Origin: Candidatus Omnitrophota bacterium | GTDB taxonomy: Bacteria; Omnitrophota; Gorgyraeia; Duberdicusellales; 4484-171 | Assembly (NCBI GenBank): GCA_003644405.1 | Contig: QNCE01000046.1 | Location: forward strand, 1-9,561 | Direction of reading: 5' to 3' | DNA: 9,561 bases | The notes under the pieces: model-generated | The model's database searches: none | Seen by the model: only the letters and a program-made list of their open reading frames with translations | Told to the model about the DNA's origin: nothing | Shown here: positions 7,282-9,561 of the stretch, piece by piece | Position numbering within the stretch: the first letter of the stretch is position 1 | Layout of the letters: the number at the start of each line of letters is the position of its first letter | Program-made: the position numbers and the translations under genes

Positions 7282-8247
7282 TTAAAAATATTCTACTCTG
7301 TTTCTTCCCTTTTGTTTAGCTTTATATAAAGCTTTATCTGCCACCTCTATGAGAAGATTGGGATAAACTGAATTTACTGGATAATTAGCTATACCAATGC
7401 TTACTGTAATATTTAAGACTTCATCAAATGCTTTTATTGATGCAGAAGCTATACTCTTTCTAATTCTTTCTCCTACCAAGAACGCTCCCTCTCTATCAGT
7501 TTGAGGAAGAATAACCACAAATTCTTCTCCTCCATAGCGAGCAAGAAAATCGACTTCCCTTATACTCTCTTTTATTAATTTTACTGTTCCCCTAAGAACT
7601 ACATCGCCTACTAAATGACCATAATTATCGTTTATTTTTTTGAAATGGTCAATATCTATCATAAGAAGAGAAAAGGTAAGTTTATACTTTTTTGCTCTCT
7701 CAAACTCCTCATTGAATCTGAAGGAGAAATACCGACGATTATAGATATTTGTAAGGGTATCATGTATAGATAGATTATGAAGCTTTTCGTAAAGAGAAAT
7801 TCGCTCTAAACAAAGATTGATCATCTTTACAATAACTCTCAAATTCTCCTTCACCTGAGGATAATTTGTTTTTACATTTAAAAACTGAGGAGGTTGGGTA
7901 GCTAATCTAAAAATAAGATATCCTTTCTTTGGCTGAGGAGAAAGGACTATCTCATCTATAGATGGAAGAAGATTTAGCTCTTCTTCAAAAGTAGTAATGA
8001 CTTTTTCTCTATCCAAGAGAGAAGAAAGTTTACCTGCTAACTCATAAATAAAAAAAGTCTCTGAAACTGCTTCTTCTATTTTTCGAAGCTGTGAACGAAA
8101 AGTATCCACTGTCTCTTCCAAATTAGCTGCTCTCTCCTTCAAAGAAGCTAACTTCTTTTTATAATGGTTTCTTAGGGAAAAAATACTCCGAATTTTTAAA
8201 GAAATTACTCCTAAGAGCAAAAAGATTACTATTAATAGGTAAAGCAT
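7282..8247 (-). CDS. Membrane-anchored diguanylate cyclase (GGDEF) with intact inhibitory site
   Basis: Makes c-di-GMP from two GTP at the cytoplasmic membrane. The 321 residues comprise one N-terminal membrane helix (about 2-18), a coiled coil (about 26-62), a short GAF-like segment (about 63-155) and a full GGDEF domain (about 158-321). The active site is RYGGEEF (GGEEF 239-243); D198 in the LMIDIDHFKKIND strand and E241/E242 are the expected metal and catalytic residues, and the C-terminus YKAKQKGRNRV is typical. The inhibitory I-site RxxD is present as R230-E-V-D233, exactly five residues before GGEEF, so product inhibition is expected. The ATG lies inside the end of the upstream cyclase gene (16-base overlap), with only a weak AAGG about 12 bases upstream and a short inverted repeat flanking it. 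It is paralogous to that neighbour (shared DREKV segment before the sensor region), but its sensor part is much reduced. Confidence 0.93.
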   Translation of the reverse strand: MLYLLIVIFLLLGVISLKIRSIFSLRNHYKKKLASLKERAANLEETVDTFRSQLRKIEEAVSETFFIYELAGKLSSLLDREKVITTFEEELNLLPSIDEIVLSPQPKKGYLIFRLATQPPQFLNVKTNYPQVKENLRVIVKMINLCLERISLYEKLHNLSIHDTLTNIYNRRYFSFRFNEEFERAKKYKLTFSLLMIDIDHFKKINDNYGHLVGDVVLRGTVKLIKESIREVDFLARYGGEEFVVILPQTDREGAFLVGERIRKSIASASIKAFDEVLNITVSIGIANYPVNSVYPNLLIEVADKALYKAKQKGRNRVEYF

Positions 8248-9539
8248 ACTTTGTTTTTACCTTCTCTCTTTGCTTTATAAAGGAGAGAATCAGCCACTTC
8301 CATAAGAGATAAAAAATCTCGAGCATCTTCAGGAAATATTGCCACTCCTAAAGATACAGAAAAACCAATACTCTTCCTTCTAAATCTTAAATAGGCAGAA
8401 GATAACTTTTCTCTAATTCCTTCAGCAAACTTTTTTGCCTCCTCCCGGCTGGTATGGACGATAAAGAAAATAAATTCTTCACCTCCAAAACGGGCTACAG
8501 CATTACCAGAATTACCCACTTCCTTTTCTAAAATCTTAGCTAACTTTTTTAAAACTAAATCTCCTATGCTATGTCCATAGGTATCATTTATCTTCTTAAA
8601 ATCATCTACATCTAACAATCCCAGAGCTACCCTGGTCTCAGTAATTCTTGCTCTCATCAGCTCCTCTTTTAACCTCTCCAGAAAAGGTTCTCTCAAAAAT
8701 ACTCCAGTGAGTGCATCATTCATTGCTAAAATTTTGGTCCTCTGAAACAAAACTGCTCTCTCTAAAACCGCTGCCCCTACATCGGTAAAGATTCGAAGAA
8801 GACGAAGTTCATCCATAGAGAAAGCCTTTTTCTTCTTACTTTCTATTCTCACTACACCCAAGATGTACTCCCCCAGAGAAAGAGGACTGGATATAAAAGA
8901 GTGAATATTTCTCTCTTGAAAAGCTATACTCTGAGAAGAATCAAAACGAAAATCTTGAGAGAAATCCTCTACAATGAGAGATTGGTTATGCTTCAGCACC
9001 CAAAAATCCATAATATCTCCTCTTTTTTCTCTTATAATTACATCATGCTTCTTGAAAGAATAGGTAAGCTCTAAAAAATTCTCTTTTCTATCGAAGTGGA
9101 ATATTAAAATATTATCTGCTTGAGGAAAGAAATCAATCAACTTCTCTCCAAGAAAATTATATACTTTTTCTCTATCTATGTAAGAGATGAGCTTATCTAT
9201 AACCTTAGAGAGAGAAAGAATCTTTCTTGCTCTTCTGGGTAGAGTTAGAAATAGTTCATTCTTCTCCTTTAACTCCTCCTCTAATAGATTTATCTTCTCC
9301 TCCACTTCCTCCATAGAAGGAGTATATCTTTTAACGATTTCTTTTTTAGCTTTGATAAAGAAAAACTCTATTAGCACAATTACCGCCAAAACCCACAGTA
9401 GACTTCCTAAGGATAAAAATCCAAAGGAAAAAAAGAGAAAGGATACACTTACCGTTAGGATAATAAAAATGTAGGAAAAAAAGTTAAACAATGGACTCTT
9501 CTGTAGAAGGGTCAAAAAATAGGGACCTCTGCATATCAA
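8232..9539 (-). CDS. Membrane-anchored GAF-GGDEF diguanylate cyclase lacking the inhibitory site
   Basis: Makes c-di-GMP in response to an unknown signal. Of its 435 residues, two hydrophobic helices (about 18-39 and 42-62) form a membrane hairpin. A coiled coil (about 75-97), a GAF domain (about 108-262, with SSPLSLGEYILGVVRIES and the closing LRIFTDVGAAVLERA helix) and a GGDEF domain (about 270-435) follow. The active site is RFGGEEF (GGEEF 352-356), with D310 in LLDVDDFKKIND as the metal ligand. The residues five before GGEEF are N343-S-G-N346 instead of RxxD, so the usual feedback site is absent. The start is TTG at 9539, six bases after an AGAGG Shine-Dalgarno and just below an in-frame TAG, so the frame is closed. 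TTG at 9515 or 9491 are alternatives that keep both helices. The last 16 bases overlap the next cyclase gene. Confidence 0.9.
   Translation of the reverse strand: MICRGPYFLTLLQKSPLFNFFSYIFIILTVSVSFLFFSFGFLSLGSLLWVLAVIVLIEFFFIKAKKEIVKRYTPSMEEVEEKINLLEEELKEKNELFLTLPRRARKILSLSKVIDKLISYIDREKVYNFLGEKLIDFFPQADNILIFHFDRKENFLELTYSFKKHDVIIREKRGDIMDFWVLKHNQSLIVEDFSQDFRFDSSQSIAFQERNIHSFISSPLSLGEYILGVVRIESKKKKAFSMDELRLLRIFTDVGAAVLERAVLFQRTKILAMNDALTGVFLREPFLERLKEELMRARITETRVALGLLDVDDFKKINDTYGHSIGDLVLKKLAKILEKEVGNSGNAVARFGGEEFIFFIVHTSREEAKKFAEGIREKLSSAYLRFRRKSIGFSVSLGVAIFPEDARDFLSLMEVADSLLYKAKREGKNKVCFTY
8238..8261 (-). promoter_or_regulatory. Six-base inverted repeat with the downstream cyclase start codon in its loop
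   Basis: On the minus strand GGTAAA (8261-8256) is followed 12 bases later by its reverse complement TTTACC (8243-8238). The ATG of the second cyclase (8247-8245) lies in the loop. The stem is short and both arms are constrained by coding, since the first arm encodes the usual Gly-Lys near a GGDEF C-terminus. It could influence start-site access when ribosomes leave the upstream gene, but chance is a real alternative. Confidence 0.25.
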
Positions 9540-9561
9540 ATACTACCTCTAAGACACTCCC
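9484..9561 (-). CDS. Possible C-terminal end of an upstream gene, partial
   Basis: A frame open from the window edge runs 25 codons to a TAA at 9486-9484 (GSVLEVVFDMQRSLFFDPST and five more residues). The other two frames stop almost at once at this edge. If real, it overlaps the cyclase gene by 56 bases with the 9539 start, or by 8 bases with the alternative TTG at 9491, which would be a normal operon overlap. Twenty-five open codons can occur by chance in AT-rich DNA, and I do not recognise the peptide. Confidence 0.25.
   Translation of the reverse strand, partial: GSVLEVVFDMQRSLFFDPSTEESIV

Noticed and set aside
9187..9474. 95-codon plus-strand open frame
   Set aside because: It is antisense to the coiled-coil and membrane part of the first cyclase, with low-complexity Ser/Phe/Lys-rich content and no start signals.
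1..9561. Mobile elements, CRISPR arrays, tRNA/rRNA genes, toxin-antitoxin or defence genes
   Set aside because: Nothing supports them. The window is filled by recognisable housekeeping, metabolic and signalling genes with gaps no longer than about 60 bases, and no long direct or inverted repeats were seen.

Overview
The window is an AT-rich stretch (by eye well under 40 % GC) of a bacterial chromosome in which every supported gene lies on the minus strand, so transcription runs from the high-numbered end to the low-numbered end. A lipid A-type (LpxL/HtrB-like) acyltransferase points to a Gram-negative, LPS-type envelope. A DNA polymerase I without a working proofreading site, an adenosine-specific kinase of the kind common in thermophiles and archaea, and a phosphoglucose isomerase of the type usually fused to transaldolase would suit a deep-branching or uncultured lineage. 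I cannot name the phylum from this sequence alone.

Layout in the order of transcription. At the edge of the window there may be the last codons of an upstream gene (9561-9484). Two membrane-anchored GGDEF diguanylate cyclases follow in tandem (9539-8232 and 8247-7282, overlapping by 16 bases). Five bases later comes a stand-alone phosphoglucose isomerase-like protein (7276-5861). Its stop codon lies inside the strong Shine-Dalgarno sequence of an adenosine-specific kinase homologue (5846-5349). Next is a lipid A acyltransferase-like protein (5320-4382). A clear sigma-70-type promoter (4357-4329) then fires directly into a secreted TPR protein (4321-3503). DNA polymerase I (3460-953) and the first 310 codons of glycogen synthase (931 to the window edge) complete the set.

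The spacing suggests two transcription units. The first contains the cyclases, the isomerase, the kinase and the acyltransferase. The second starts at the 4357 promoter and contains the TPR gene, polA and glgA, though read-through from the first is likely because I see no terminator between them. Metabolically, the isomerase (glucose-6-P/fructose-6-P) and glycogen synthase (ADP-glucose to glycogen) lie at two ends of one sugar-storage route. The two cyclases would make c-di-GMP, but any link between that signal and sugar storage is only inferred from proximity.

I found no RNA gene, CRISPR array, insertion sequence, long repeat or phage gene. There is no non-coding gap longer than about 60 bases. 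I see no convincing undescribed multi-gene system. The points most worth checking are: a probable leaderless mRNA whose -35 box can be mistaken for a TTG start codon; three MDK-starting genes without a Shine-Dalgarno sequence; an acyltransferase lacking the acidic residue of its H-x4-D/E motif; and the paired cyclases, of which only one keeps the inhibitory c-di-GMP site.
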